Positions 12,920-25,149 of a stretch of 64,000 nt of DNA are shown here, one piece after another. Below the pieces are notes generated by a model. That model was not told the origin of the DNA, searched no databases, and worked only from the letters and a program-made list of their open reading frames with translations. The position numbers and the translations under genes are program-made. Numbering within the stretch: position 1 is the stretch's first letter; every line of letters starts with the position of its first letter. The stretch covers positions 6,685,501-6,749,500 of the forward strand of contig CM034102.1 of the NCBI GenBank assembly GCA_019914945.1, read 5' to 3'. This DNA is from Typha latifolia. Its lineage: Eukaryota; Streptophyta; Magnoliopsida; Poales; Typhaceae.

Positions 12920-14070
12920 TCCGAACCGTTACAGATCAGATAAGGCATGTTTGTAACACTAACATAATTAAAAACTAAGGTGGTGTGATGTGTGAGATTA
13001 TCCTGAACTATTACCTATTTCCACCCATAAATAATATTAAATAGTCATTTTATGTTTAACTTTTTTTTTCTCTCTAAAATAATAATAAAATAATATTTAC
13101 GAAACCTAAAATTAATCACATGACATTCACATAAAAATTTAAGGATAACTAACAAAATGGCACATTGCGGAAATTTTTTTATAGTTAAAAAGGTTAATAT
13201 GTCATGAAAAATAAACCACGTATTTATGTACAAATAGCCAACCATTCGAGTAGTTTAAGTATAATTATTGCTTTCCTTTTAAAAAATTTATAAAAATAGC
13301 ATCCCTTTTGCTTTTATTATTGCTTACAACTTATGTATATTTATTGGTACATTTTTTTAATATATTGAAAATATCTTGGGTTAAGTTTATCCTAACAGTA
13401 GTTAATAGAATAAAGAATATTTATTATGTTTTGAAAATTAAAATTAAAATGCCTAAAACACCCCCTAGTTCTACTTTAAATTTATTCTCTATTTATTTTT
13501 GTCTTATCTTAAATAATTTAATTAAAAAATATTATGGTTATTTTGTATTTATAGTTATCTTAACTCATCTATACAATAACAGATGATATAATAAAATTAA
13601 TGACAGAGTATTTAGAGGAAAAATTTAAGAAAAATGTAACGGTTGAATAGCAAATATCTATATAGTAGGGTGTGAACGATAATAAAAATAAAAGATACAA
13701 TCAAGGTTGTAATCAAGTGGAGCTTGATTAGGGCCGAGCACATCAAGAAAACTAATTTCACCTAATTATAGAATCAAATTTAAATTGAAATAATTTCAAT
13801 ATATGTCTATTTAGAGCTAATTTTGAGTTGATCCTAAACAGGTCGATCAACAAGCAATTTCAAATCTGGATCAATTCAAGCCTATATCGAACTTGATCAA
13901 ACTCTATTTAGACTTGAATCAAAGTTAAAATAAGGTCTCATCCAAACGGTGAATATATAAGAACTAATATGACAAATAATATAAGCCTTTAGATCTTGAT
14001 TTAAATGTTCATATTAGTCATGTATATTATATATTATATAATATAAATTATTATTTTTGAGTCTTATCGA
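12920..14070. other. AT-rich intergenic upstream of the glycosyltransferase gene
   Basis: No supported gene. Near 13668 the sequence tagggtgtgaacg resembles the end of the hAT-type elements seen elsewhere in the window. Gagcttgat motifs follow, but the match is too short to call an element. Confidence 0.4.
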
Positions 14071-14073
14071 GCG

Positions 14074-14089
14074 ATATATATATATATAA
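14074..14089 (+). promoter_or_regulatory. TATA-like element of the GT34 gene
   Basis: A tatatatata run lies about 180 bp before the GT34 start codon. It is followed by CT-rich sequence typical of a plant 5' leader. Transcription would be expected to start near 14110-14120. The position is inferred only from this spacing. Confidence 0.4.
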
Positions 14090-14265
14090 TTCCCTTCCCA
14101 TCTTTCTCTCTTGTCATTCACACTCAAAACTCGAGAGTGTGTACGAGAGAGAAAAGAGGGAGGCAAAAGAAGCCATAACCAGGTGGCGTAACACCTTTGA
14201 CTTGATCCCCCCTAAAGGCTAAAGGCCAAACTCTCTTTCTCTTAGTTTTCTCCCATAACATAACA

Positions 14266-15663
14266 ATGCCTCCTTCCCATCCTCCCTCTCCTCCTCCTCC
14301 CAAGAGCAGCACAAACCCAACAACCTCCCCCATGGCGCGCTCCCCCAAACCCTCCTTACTCTCCGACGCCATTGTCTTCGCCACCGGCGCCTTCGTCGCC
14401 CTCCTCCTCTTCCTCTCCTTTTCCTCCTTCCTCTCCCCCGCCACCTTAACTCCCCCGGCCACCCTCCTCTCCTCTCCCCAATCCCAATCCCAATCCCAAT
14501 CCCAATCCCAATCCCAATCCCAATCCCACCTCCTCCTCGACGTCGACCTCGATCCACCAACCCAATCCTTCTACGACGACCCCTCCCTCTCCTACTCCAT
14601 CGACCACCCCATCTCCAACTGGGACGAGAAGCGCCTCCAATGGCTCAACCTCCACCCCTTCTCCTCGAGCACACACGAGCGCGTCCTCATGGTCTCCGGC
14701 TCCCAGCCCGCACCATGCAAGAATCCGGTCGGCGACCACCTCCTCCTCCGCTTCCTCAAGAACAAGCTCGATTACTCCCGCCTCCACAACCTCGACCTCT
14801 TCTACAACACCGCCCTGCTCCACCCCTCCATGCCCACCTTCTGGGCCAAGATCCCCATCCTCCGCGCCGCCATGCTCGCCCACCCGGAAGCCGACTGGAT
14901 ATGGTGGGTCGACTCCGACGCCGCCTTCACCGACATGGACTTCTCCCTCCCCCTCCACCGCTACAAATCCCACAACCTCGTCGTCCACGGCTGGCCCGAA
15001 CTCGTCTACGAGGCCAAGTCTTGGGTCAGCCTCAACGCCGGGGTCTTCCTCATCCGCAACTGCCAATGGTCGCTCGACTTCATGGACACCTGGGCCGCCA
15101 TGGGCCCCAATTCCCCGAACTACGATTCCTGGGGGAAAACGCTCAAATCCACCTTCAAGGATAAAGTCTTCCCTGAATCCGACGACCAATCCGCGCTTGT
15201 CTACCTCCTCCTCACCGGGAAGGATAAGTGGGCGGATAAGATTTATCTCGAGAATAATTACTACTTCGAGGGGTACTGGGTCGAGATCGTGGGCCGCCTC
15301 GATAACATAACGGCCCGCTACGAGCAAATGGAGAGGACGGCCCCGAAAGATCTCCGCCGGAGACACGCGGAGAAGGTCACAGCCAAGTACGCGGAGGCGA
15401 GGAACGAGAGGCTGGCGGAGGAGGGGATGGCGGTAAGCGGACCGGCGGGGTGGAGGAGACCGTTCGTGACGCACTTCACCGGGTGCCAGCCGTGCAGTGG
15501 GGACCACAACAAGATGTACTCCGGCGAGAATTGCTACGAGGGGATGACGCGCGCTTTAGACTTGGCGGACGATCAGGTCCTCCGCGCGTACGGCTTCAGG
15601 CACCACCGCTTGGGGAGCTCCGACGTCACGCCGCTGCCGTTCGATTTCCCCGCCGCACACTGA
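14266..15663 (+). CDS. GT34 family glycosyltransferase (galactomannan galactosyltransferase / xylosyltransferase-like)
   Basis: This is a 465-residue type II membrane protein in one uninterrupted exon. A proline-rich cytosolic tail is followed by a membrane anchor at about 31-56 and a low-complexity stem with eight Gln-Ser pairs at 72-87. The GT34 catalytic domain runs from about 125 to the end. The metal- and nucleotide-sugar-binding DxD is visible as WWVDSDA (Asp216, Asp218). Other family landmarks are GDHLLLRFLKNK, VVHGWPELVYE, LNAGVFLIRNCQWS, PESDDQSAL and HFTGCQPCSGDHN from 403. GT34 enzymes work in the Golgi, adding xylose to xyloglucan or galactose to mannan. The overall pattern is closest to the Arabidopsis GT6/GT7 and galactomannan galactosyltransferase branch, whose substrates are less certain than those of the XXT branch. 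The first Met is preferred over Met23 because relatives also carry a short tail ending in SPMA. The gene has an extreme C-rich codon bias. Confidence 0.92.
   Translation: MPPSHPPSPPPPKSSTNPTTSPMARSPKPSLLSDAIVFATGAFVALLLFLSFSSFLSPATLTPPATLLSSPQSQSQSQSQSQSQSQSHLLLDVDLDPPTQSFYDDPSLSYSIDHPISNWDEKRLQWLNLHPFSSSTHERVLMVSGSQPAPCKNPVGDHLLLRFLKNKLDYSRLHNLDLFYNTALLHPSMPTFWAKIPILRAAMLAHPEADWIWWVDSDAAFTDMDFSLPLHRYKSHNLVVHGWPELVYEAKSWVSLNAGVFLIRNCQWSLDFMDTWAAMGPNSPNYDSWGKTLKSTFKDKVFPESDDQSALVYLLLTGKDKWADKIYLENNYYFEGYWVEIVGRLDNITARYEQMERTAPKDLRRRHAEKVTAKYAEARNERLAEEGMAVSGPAGWRRPFVTHFTGCQPCSGDHNKMYSGENCYEGMTRALDLADDQVLRAYGFRHHRLGSSDVTPLPFDFPAAH
14479..14526 (+). repeat. coding hexamer repeat (CAATCC)8
   Basis: Eight perfect tandem caatcc units encode eight Gln-Ser pairs in the stem of the GT34 protein. 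Unit length is a multiple of three, so gain or loss of units keeps the frame. Confidence 0.95.
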
Positions 15664-15978
15664 TCCAACGGTACTGGGTGATTAATCTACTTTATTAGTA
15701 CCAAAAATAAAAAAAAGTAACGTGTTGTTCTTTTGAGGGTAATATTGGAATAGATATTATATACATTTTGAAGCAAAGCAAAAGTATAGCAACTCTTCTT
15801 TGCATGCAGAGGAGCCCCTGGCTCTCTTCGTCTTTTAATGAACGAGTGTAAAGTTAGAACAGGATACAGCTGACACGTTGCTTGATCACATTGTTTAAGA
15901 AAACGTAAGTGGTGTGTTGACACGTGGGAGATGGTTGACTGAGGTAGGGCTCCAGGAGGAGGGAGGCTTAGATTTGGG

Positions 15979-16014
15979 TAGTGATAGTGATAGAGATAGT
16001 GATAGTGATAGGGA
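15979..16014. repeat. (GTGATA)n hexamer repeat
   Basis: Six to seven gtgata or gagata units lie about 320 bp after the GT34 stop codon, possibly within or just beyond its 3' region. Confidence 0.85.
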
Positions 16015-18398
16015 GATGGAGTTGAAATAGAGTGGCCCAGCTGTTGTGCTATTCGTCTCAATGCCATCTTCAAATAGTTAGATCATTAAGTTTGATGGAG
16101 TGGCATCTTTTTGCGTTTCTCTATAAATGATTAGCATATTAATTAAATATAGGGTCTCATTAAAGCTGAGGAGATGTAGATCATAGTAAACTCCTGCTTG
16201 CTTTTGGGGCTGGGAAGTGGGAAATACCCAAGTGTGAGTTTGTTTTGTTTGGGGATATAGAAAGTGGGATTGGATTAGTATCTTTTTACATTTGATACGA
16301 AAACAATAGATGGACCATCCTGGGATGGGATGATGGATAAGAGTCTTATTACTAGAATAAACAAACTAACTATCTTAATTACTTAAAAGTTTATATTTAC
16401 AGCTCTAAACATTAGAAACTTTATTTATTCTTGTTAGTTTTTGTTTATGCGTTTACATTTTCACAATAACTATAGAAGCAAAGTCTCTGTACAAAACTTT
16501 AAAAAATAGCTAGCTTCAGAAAACAAGGGCTACAAACAGTAATAATATGGACTTCCTCTTTATTTATACTTAGTCGATATCAAGATATATAAACTATGGA
16601 ATGCATAAAAGGAAGCCTCTTCCCTTGCGCATGAAGTAAAAGAGCTGCATTTATACAATGACCTTTGTAGAAACTTTCTCAATTCTAGTCCAAGTGAAAC
16701 ATAATTTGATACAAGTATTGAAACTTTTTATTATTATTTTTTGTTTCTTCTAATATATGATTAAAATCTTATATGTGATATTTAACAGTCTTCTCCTTCA
16801 CATGTACTCCACTAGAGTTATTAAATCTTTCGTACTAAGCCGCTTTAGAGTAGTCCAAGATCGTCGAAACATTGATTTTGATACTAATTGTAATTAAGAG
16901 GATAAAAAGGACTCTTCATCTAAGTGGGTTTCATACTTAAAAATCTAACACAAAAAATTAAAGCTATTAATTAGAAGATCCAAGAGGCTATGCATGTGAA
17001 CTCTTATCGTTTTTTCTTTCTTTTGAAATGTCACTCTCAACAAATAATATTCAGACAAATTTATTATTAATTTGATACATGGTTGAATGAATTCCATCTT
17101 GGTAAAACCAAAATAGATTAGTATTATTTCCTAATTATAATATAAAATCCATCAAATTAATCCAACTTCTGGAGCTTAGTGGTATCATCCATTGTCTGAC
17201 ATGATTGTTTAATTACATTAAAAAGATTTTAATTTTACCCACATAGTCTGCTGAATTATTACATGTAACAAATAGTAATGAAATAAAACAACATTCCTAA
17301 TGGCTAATGCTGCTAGTGGAGACCTTTTTTTCTTTCCTTATATTTGTCTTACAAGTCAAGCAAATGTAATTGGGAAGAGTGCTTTAGGTCTCACACAATA
17401 AGTGACAGCTTATTATGCTAGTACTCTATCATGAGCTTAGTAATTAACAGTGCTTTTGTGTTACTAATTATATTCTTCATTCCACTAAGAGTGTCAATTT
17501 ATATATTTTTCCCTTTTATTAGATTCTTGTTAGTAGTTGGTTGGCATCTGAAATCGAGTAATTTCATCATGATATTTGAAAGTGATAACTTATAGTTGAA
17601 GTAGATCATAAATTCATTAAAAACATAGGTTGTCAAATCTAACATACAAGTATATTAAACAAGCAAAGAAAAAACTTAGCATTTTGAAGTACATATGGAC
17701 CAATCTTTTCAGATGGGCTCTCTTTCTTTTTGTCTGCTTGATAGTTAAAAGTGACAAATTGGCTATCCTAATTTTGAACTTTCCAGTTAAGTTGCCTCTA
17801 CTGATGAAAAAGTACAAATCTAGTTTTTTTGTATCACTATTTTCATCATATTTCAAGGTATATGAATATAACGAATATTGATTTGGATACTCCACTCAAA
17901 TTCGAATATCAAAACAGATATTAAAAAAAATATAATCTCATCTAAGGATATGAGAATAGTATACGAAAATCTCAACCTTTGATCTTCTAAGGGAGTGAGA
18001 TCTTTTCTTTTGCATGTCAAATTGCCCATTTTGAGCCGAAATCCGGCCCAAGCCACCATATATGGCTCTAAAAGTAACAAAAGCTCGATCAAATCTGACA
18101 CGAACTCGATTTGGGTCGGAGTTTCTTATTTTGAGCCTAATGTAAGTAGTCTGGTGTAAGGCAGGGTTGGCCATGATATATCCATTCAATCAGTTTGTCT
18201 AAAATGTAAATGACTAATTTGTGTCTTTAGTACTAAACCTAACACAGTGTAACTTATGATAAGTTTTTATAGTATATCAGATTATATTTATAGTAAACAT
18301 ATTTTTGTAAATTATTATAAATTAAGTTAAATTATTTTTTTTCACCAAGAATTATGAAAATACAACAATTGTAAAATAAAATTATAATTTATATTTAA

Positions 18399-18400
<2 letters not shown>
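16015..18400. other. intergenic, no gene recognised
   Basis: AT-rich DNA without a supported frame. Near 16876 the sequence gatactaattgt resembles the complement of a tRNA-primed LTR junction and may mark a very old LTR remnant, but nothing else supports it. Confidence 0.45.

Positions 18401-18401
<1 letters not shown>

Positions 18402-18427
<26 letters not shown>
18402..18427. repeat. (AAT)n microsatellite
   Basis: About eight aat units. Confidence 0.85.
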
Positions 18428-18430
<3 letters not shown>

Positions 18431-18442
18431 TCTATTAACATT

Positions 18443-18580
18443 AAATTATAAAAGCATAATAATAATATACATTCAATCATTTTAGCTCTTTTCCTTCTAT
18501 CACAACTAGGGGTGTAAATGAGCCGAGCGCACCGATGCGTGTAAATTATAAAAGCATAATAATATACATTCAATCATTTA
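18443..18580. repeat. direct duplication of about 40 bp, 100 bp apart
   Basis: The segment 18443-18483 recurs at 18543-18580 with one 3-base length difference. Both begin aaattataaaagcataat and end attcaatcattt. The start of the hAT-like element at 18507 lies between the two copies, so the duplication and the element end were rearranged together. Confidence 0.85.
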
Positions 18581-18765
18581 AGATGAGTTAGGTCGAAAAT
18601 GATTAGAATTTAGCTCGGCTCCACTCGAGCTTGAGACGAGCCTAATAATATAGGCTCAGCTCGGCTAGATAAAACATTATCGAGCTAGCTTGACTCAGGT
18701 GAGTTAGCTCAGTTTCCATATCATCCTATTTGAGATTAAAGTGCATTACCAACTATGATATAACA

Positions 18766-18826
<61 letters not shown>

Positions 18827-19110
18827 TATTATTATTATATGTCAAACTACTTCGATCCGAGGTCCAGCTCGATTCTTTGGCTCTGCGTAGGCTTGATTTG
18901 GCTTGGTCCAGCTCGATTCAGCTCGATTTGAATGAGGCTTGATGATATGCTCATTTTAGGCTTGAACTTGGCTTGATCTTGGTCTGACCTGGCTCGGGCT
19001 CAGCTCAAATTGAGCCGAGACTGAGCCCAATTCTAAGCCTCGAAATTAATTTTGAGTTGAGCCTGAGCCGGAGCGAGCTCGCTCAAGCTCGGCTTATTTG
19101 GCCATCCACA
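18507..19110. mobile_element. remnant of hAT-like MITE rich in GAGCC/GGCTC
   Basis: It begins taggggtgtaaatgagccga, an end shared by many plant hAT-type non-autonomous elements. The interior is dominated by gagccgag, gctcggct and gagctcg motifs. The far end near 19105 (ggcttatttggccatccaca) is a degenerate inverted form of the start. The 8-bp flanks do not match, so this copy is eroded or rearranged. A long (tta)n tract sits inside. Confidence 0.55.
18768..18838. repeat. (TTA)n microsatellite
   Basis: More than 20 tta units inside the hAT-like remnant. Poly-Tyr and poly-Leu frames across it are artefacts. Confidence 0.95.
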
Positions 19111-22100
19111 CTTGCTCAATAATCCTAGCAGCCTTCGAGGCAAGGTAGTCCCCATCAATAGAATCGCTTACTAGTAGCCCGGTGAACATCATGACCGATC
19201 ATCTGCCACTGCAAACTAGTAACTCTAGTTTTAAGCCCATAACAAAAGTCAGTATTGCTTATCGATATGACCATTTGAGCCGCGGCTCCACATTATCACA
19301 CCACTATGCAAAAACTCATGAGCCATTATTCATGAACCCTCTTACCTTGTGTCATCGAGTACCGCTAAGTCTACGTCATCCTACTCTTATTCTCTAACTT
19401 AAACATCCTAAATGGGTTGACTCGTATCAATCAAAGAGTAAATCACCATCGCCAGACGAAATGTTTACATAAATTTTTGGAATCCACAAACTGAGACCTC
19501 ATGCGTGTGTCCTACTATATAATACTATAAATATCTCCTACCCCTAACCCTAGCTAGGGAGGTGTCAAATACTGTCGAGACGTAGAAATCATTCCATTTA
19601 AGGTTGCGCATGTATGCAAATGGCATGATAAGGTGAACATAACTAGCATAACATAATTCTAAGCAACGATATTTAAGCATGTGGATGAATGCACATCATA
19701 TTTAAATTAATAAAAAAATTATGTAAAGCAACATGTTAATCAAATAGGTTTTGCTATAATACATAGATTAGCATGTCATATATGCTTATGTTGTCATTCA
19801 TCACATCAAGCCATAACCACTTGCCTAGATTCACTAAAATTCCTATCGATGAGTAGTCCCTACTTAATCACGGGTGGTTCCAAGGTGAGTGCTAGTCCCA
19901 ATGTGCTCTAAGACAAAATCATTAGGTCAGCACCAAATTCCTAAATTTACAAGGTAGAGAAAGAGGGGATAATCAAGAATGCTGAAAATGTCTCTAAGGA
20001 TGAGGAAAAAGAAAACTCAATTCAATCCCTACCTAGCCCAAGAATTAATGAAACAAAATCCCAAAAAGCTCGGCCTGACGAGCGGAGCTATACTAGCCCA
20101 AGACAGAGCTGGTCGGGCTAGGTCAAGCCCAGTCCACAGCCAAGGTGCTCGGCTGGTTCCAACCCAGCCCGAGCCCAAACGCACGGGCGTGCTCGAGTTG
20201 GGCACCGCTCAGCCTAAGCCCGGCATGTTCGAACTGGCTCCACCCAGCCCGAGCTCGGCAGTCCGCAGCTTAAATAAGCTGACACTACATCAGAGGGGAG
20301 GCACCATGCAACGCCGCCGCCCGGCATGGGCATGTGCACGCCCATGCGCCCACACGGCACACGCGCGGCGCAAGCGACAAGTCGGGCGGGGCCCGTCACG
20401 CACAGATACTCTCCTATGCACATATAATCATGACATCATCAAATAAAACCTGCTAACCTATCCACGATCATGTAATCCATCACTAGATAAATCATACTAT
20501 TAACCAAATAAACCTGTTAATATATGAATATCCCAGACCACAATAATATACATTAGACCACTACATAATCTGGCAGGACCCACACAGGCCACAACAAACC
20601 ATCAAGATACAACTAAAACAACTAATATAAGAGTACACTATTATTCGACCTATATTATACAATTTATCGTCTAATACAAAAGAGTACAAATATCAAATAC
20701 TAGTACAACTCAAGTCCTATATAAATTATCATCTATATCATCTCGCATCTATAGCTCACCTCATCATCGCTCTAAAATATATTCTCAAGATATCTTAAAT
20801 CGCTATCACGTACCTTATATCTGAGGGGGTTAGGATAGAAATAAAGAGAGTTATGAGCAAAAGGCTCAGTGAATAGACCTTACCCCGAATCAGTGATGCC
20901 AAATAGAGAGTAAATCATGTACTAAATAATATGAATCAAAAAGAGCATCATGCCATGAATGAGTATATGAATGTTCCTCGATAATACATAAATGAAAAAT
21001 AGATAACATGTCATGTCATAACTTATAAAATATATAATCCTCGACAATGTATAAATAAATCTCTATGGCATACCATCATCATAACTCTCTCTCAAATATG
21101 ACACATGATGCATGTCGACCATGACCATGCTATGATATCTCAAATATAACCATACCCTGCCATCCGTTAAGGGTATCAACATCCATCCAGACCGGGCACT
21201 CTTCTAGCTGATAGAAATCTTGTGAGGATAACTCGCTACATATGCCCTGACGAACGTCATGTGTCCGAATGTCTGTGGTGCACACAGACTAACGACCTCG
21301 GACGTAAGGCCAACAGGATCGCGACTATGTCGAGCGATCAATCATTCACCAAGCACGTCCTAACCCTCGCGCCCACTCGGGTATCCTTACGCTTTCTATC
21401 AACTATCTTAGCAATCACATTTCATGCTTTCATTCTAAATGATTCACATGCATATATCCAGTACGATAACGAGTCAATGTATAACAAAAATTTAGGTGGA
21501 ATAAGAATCAAGAGAAAAATGATGCAATGTAAACTTCAACCATGTATCTAACACATGTATAATCCTACTAGTCTATCACATGCACACTCATACTAGAAAT
21601 CACTCTAACACAAAGTCATAACAGTATAATCATCTCTAATCATCTCTATTTATCATCACCATACTCATATTCAAGATCAGCCTAATCAGGCACATGATAA
21701 AATATGCTCGACTGTAATCATCTCTAGATAAAGTCATATAATCATGCTGGAGGCCAAAACATGCATATACATAAGATATAATATATCCTTATTTGAGAAA
21801 TACATCTAGGGGATAAGACTACTCACCACCACTGCAAATATCAAACAACCACTCGTTCACGTTGCTACGACAATGATCAAGCCTCGATAGCTAAGTCCAT
21901 GGGATCCCGAATAGGGGGGTCAGAATCTGAAATTATTTAAGTAGTATGATGTTAGTCGTTTATCTGATTAAAATCCGTTCATGTAATATATGATAATTTA
22001 GAAGGTTTTAGAATTTCTACTTATCTTTATAACTAGCTAGATTTTTAATTACAGATAAAATAATTATATCTTGATTAATTAAAGATTACTTTATAAAATA

Positions 22101-22463
22101 ATAAATAAATACATAAGCCTAGTATTTTATTTGTTACAAAAATAACAATATATAACAAATTAATAGAATTACTTAAAATGTATATCATAAGAATATTAGA
22201 ATATAAATCTAATAATTATAATTTACAAATCTATATATTAATCTAGTATACATATAAGTAAATAAATAAATAAATAAATATAAGTATTACCTATATTTAT
22301 GTGTAATAGTTTATAACCTAATTAATCATCAATAAACTTTAATTAACAGTAATCATAATGATGAATATGTATTATTATTAAAATAAATAATGTCTAAATC
22401 TATTTGTATTAATTAAGACAGAAATACCTAAATAAATAAATAATAAAATTAAAAGGATAATGG

Positions 22464-22519
22464 ATCACTAGTACTAGTGATGGGCTTGGCCCAGCACTGG
22501 CCTGCTATAGTGCTGGGCC
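22464..22519. repeat. two adjacent perfect palindromes
   Basis: An 18-bp perfect palindrome (atcactagtactagtgat) lies at 22464-22481. It is followed by an 11-bp perfect inverted repeat, ggcccagcact (22488-22498) and agtgctgggcc (22509-22519), around a 10-base loop. They lie at the edge between AT-rich and GC-rich DNA of the putative LTR. Confidence 0.9.
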
Positions 22520-22737
22520 GAGCCGAGCACTGTTGTAGAAAAATAAAAAGAGAAGAAGCAGCTGAGGAAGAAGAAGAAGAAAAGGAGGAGGAAGAAGGAA
22601 GAAGAAGAAGAGAAGAGAAGAAGGGAAGAAAGAGGAGGGAGGTGTGGACCCGGGCCGGCGGGGAGGGCACCGACAGCTGGTGGCCAGCCAACTGCCGACC
22701 TCTCGCCAGTGGCTCGGCTCCGACGAGCCCGAGCCCA

Positions 22738-22756
22738 AAGTAAGAAAAAGAGAAAG

Positions 22757-22787
<31 letters not shown>

Positions 22788-22905
22788 TGAGGCTCACCGT
22801 GTTAGTGGAGGTGGTGGCGGCGATGGTCGCAGGCTGATACCGGCAGAGGGAGAGAGAGAAAACAAGAGAGAGAGAAAGAGATCTTTAGAGGGAGAGAGAG
22901 AGAAG
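22738..22905. repeat. GA-rich low-complexity tracts
   Basis: Interrupted (ga)n tracts at 22750-22787, 22848-22883 and 22888-22904 sit in a GC-rich setting. Frames through them, on either strand, are low-complexity artefacts. Confidence 0.8.
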
Positions 22906-23541
22906 CGGTGGGGGGGTTTTTGGCGGCGGCGCTGGCGCCCACTATGGCCAACTGCGGCTGCGGCCACGCTAAGGGGTGCATGGCACCCCCACGCCATGCC
23001 CAGCTAGTTACACACCACCTCCCTCCCCCACTAACCACCATCCTTATGAGGAGGGGAGAACCTAACGTCGCAGCCAACCGCCGCCGCACCACCAAGACGG
23101 AGGGAGGGTGAAGACGGAGGGAGGGTGAAGACGCAGTGCTCAAAGCATCATGCCGTCACCGCTTAGAAAAGAAAGTATGATGGGGGACTCACCGACGACA
23201 ACGACGAGGACTTCGTTGGCCCTACTACGGTAGCGACAATTACAATGACGATCAGATGGAAGAGGGAATAGTGGAAGGAGAAGAAAGATGTGCGGAGTGA
23301 ACCTCACGGAGGGAAAGAAATAAGGGGGTGGAGAGAGAGAGAGCAGAGGGCGGCGGTCCTCTGCGAATGTCGACGGTGACATGCGTAGGGGGCTAGGCCT
23401 GCCCTCCTCTACCCCCTTGGCTTGACAGAGACACTACTTTGTCAGGCCACGTAAGGCCAAGGGAGAAGGAAAGGGGGTGAGGGTGGGCATGAGCGAGGCA
23501 CGTGCCTTGCCCTTCATTCTTTCTCTTTTTTTAGTGTTACA

Positions 23542-25140
23542 CGAAAACTATTTCAAGCCAGAAAACCTAACTCAAACAAGTTAACTCTAGCTCAAGCTCT
23601 AAATTAGGTGAGGTCACTAGCTTTTTTGATAGCTCTAATTACAACTTGGGCCGAGATAAAAATTAGCCTTAAATTTATAAGGTTTGGAGGTAAACTAAAC
23701 ATCATCTTATCGCATTTATTATTATTATAATAATTATTATCCTTGTTACAATTAAATATCAAATTATAATTGGAATAAAATATTTCTTTGTTTTAAAACA
23801 AGTCTGTCGTTTTAGCTGGACTCTATTTTTTTTCAACCAAACAAATATATGAGAGGATTGAGCAGTGGTTGGAGATATGGATGATAGTAATGGATGTGAT
23901 GTTCGGCCATATATAGTGCATGCAAGCATTGTCCCATCAATTAAAGTTCGAGCATGTAGATGATTGATGCAAACAGTGGCATGTTGGCCTTACGGCTGTC
24001 TCTTTTTTATAAGGAAGACAAGAACAAAAGCAAACGGCCCTTCAAACTTATTCCAAGCTTAGGCTGCTACAGTAATGTTCACCTATTTGTGTAGTTCAAT
24101 GCATGTTCATAAATAAAAGTTGCTGGCTGACATCTTTGATGTATTATTATTATGAGTCCAAGGAGCAATATTATGATATCATGGAGGATGTCTCCACCAA
24201 AGAAGGATCAAAGAAGCTCACCCACCTGCCCACTTTGTTCTTTGTTTTTTTTCTTCCTTTTCACTTTCTTTGTTTGATAGGGCTAGCCCAGTGCATAAGG
24301 ATGATTTTGGTTTGTGAAAATATGAACTCTACTTGTTTGATCATTTTGAGAGCACTAGCTTCTCTTAGAATGTAAATGTATAAGAATAATAGAATCATTT
24401 ATTTTTTAATAGGTTAAATTTTTTAAATAGTTAATGAGTTGATACGGTGTCGAAACGAAGGATATGAGTTAAAATCAAGTTGCTAGATCTACTGGCCATT
24501 TAAATTATAAAACAATAGTAAAAATATAGTTTATATTTATGTGGTTAGATTTAAATTCAAAGTGTATACATGAACTTTTATTTTTATCATTAAACCTCCT
24601 TGTAGTTCTAATTTGTTTTCATCTGTCTGATAAATGTTAATTCTAATACGAAAATCTGAAAGACCATTTTTGTTTTACAATACCTAATTGGAAAAATAAT
24701 ATGTATTGTGAAAACCATATTCTCTTATGCATCTTTCATCTCAATTCTTCTCACTTTTATATTTAGATGGTTCAAATATTATAAAAACAATAATATAAAA
24801 AGTAAAATAGTCAAATATTTATGTTCCAATAATAATTATATTTTGCCATTAATCTAGGGTAGAAAAATTAACAATTGTATAAATATTAGAACTATAAAGG
24901 AGTTAGGTGATACAAAAAATTTAAAAACACTTTAAATTTTAACCAGACTACAAGAAGATAAAATGCATTCTCTCCTTTAAAGAAAATAAATTTTCTGAAG
25001 TGTTAGTAACGAAGGCCTATAAGCTTCAAATAACTCACTGTAAGTTATATATATATATATATATATAGAAGTTGTGGCATTTGTTGCTAAAACTTTTTGA
25101 TACTTATGTTAAAGATAGGATTGACCTCATTTAAGCATTT
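23542..25140. other. intergenic, no gene recognised
   Basis: AT-rich DNA. A 90-codon frame at 24103-24375 has a hydrophobic stretch but no recognisable family and is not called. An (at)n run lies at 25048-25068. Confidence 0.5.
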
Positions 25141-25149
25141 CCCTGTGCA

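Larger units (their letters stand above)
19111..23541 (-). repeat. probable long LTR-type repeat, Ty3/gypsy-like, minus orientation
   Basis: On the minus strand this region starts TGTAACACTAAAAAAAGAG at 23541, a start common in plant gypsy LTRs. It continues with a GC- and purine-rich part (22.45-23.5 kb), an AT-rich part, and a stretch near 20830-20900 reading ttcactgagccttttgctca. That last block is typical, in my experience, of the transcribed part of long gypsy LTRs. No gag-pol, primer site or second LTR was found and the lower boundary is a guess. Reading frames inside, for example 19979-20446, lack domains. Confidence 0.3.

Noticed and set aside
14446..15507. 353-codon frame on the minus strand across the GT34 gene
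   Set aside because: It is antisense to a well-conserved gene with strong C-rich third positions, which removes stops from this frame. It has no domain of its own and runs of Gly-Leu come from the hexamer repeat.
18730..18942. Poly-Tyr/Leu frame
   Set aside because: Product of the (tta)n microsatellite.
19979..20446. 155-codon frame with Pro-rich composition
   Set aside because: No recognisable domain, lies in a putative LTR region, and the reading frame reflects local GC content.
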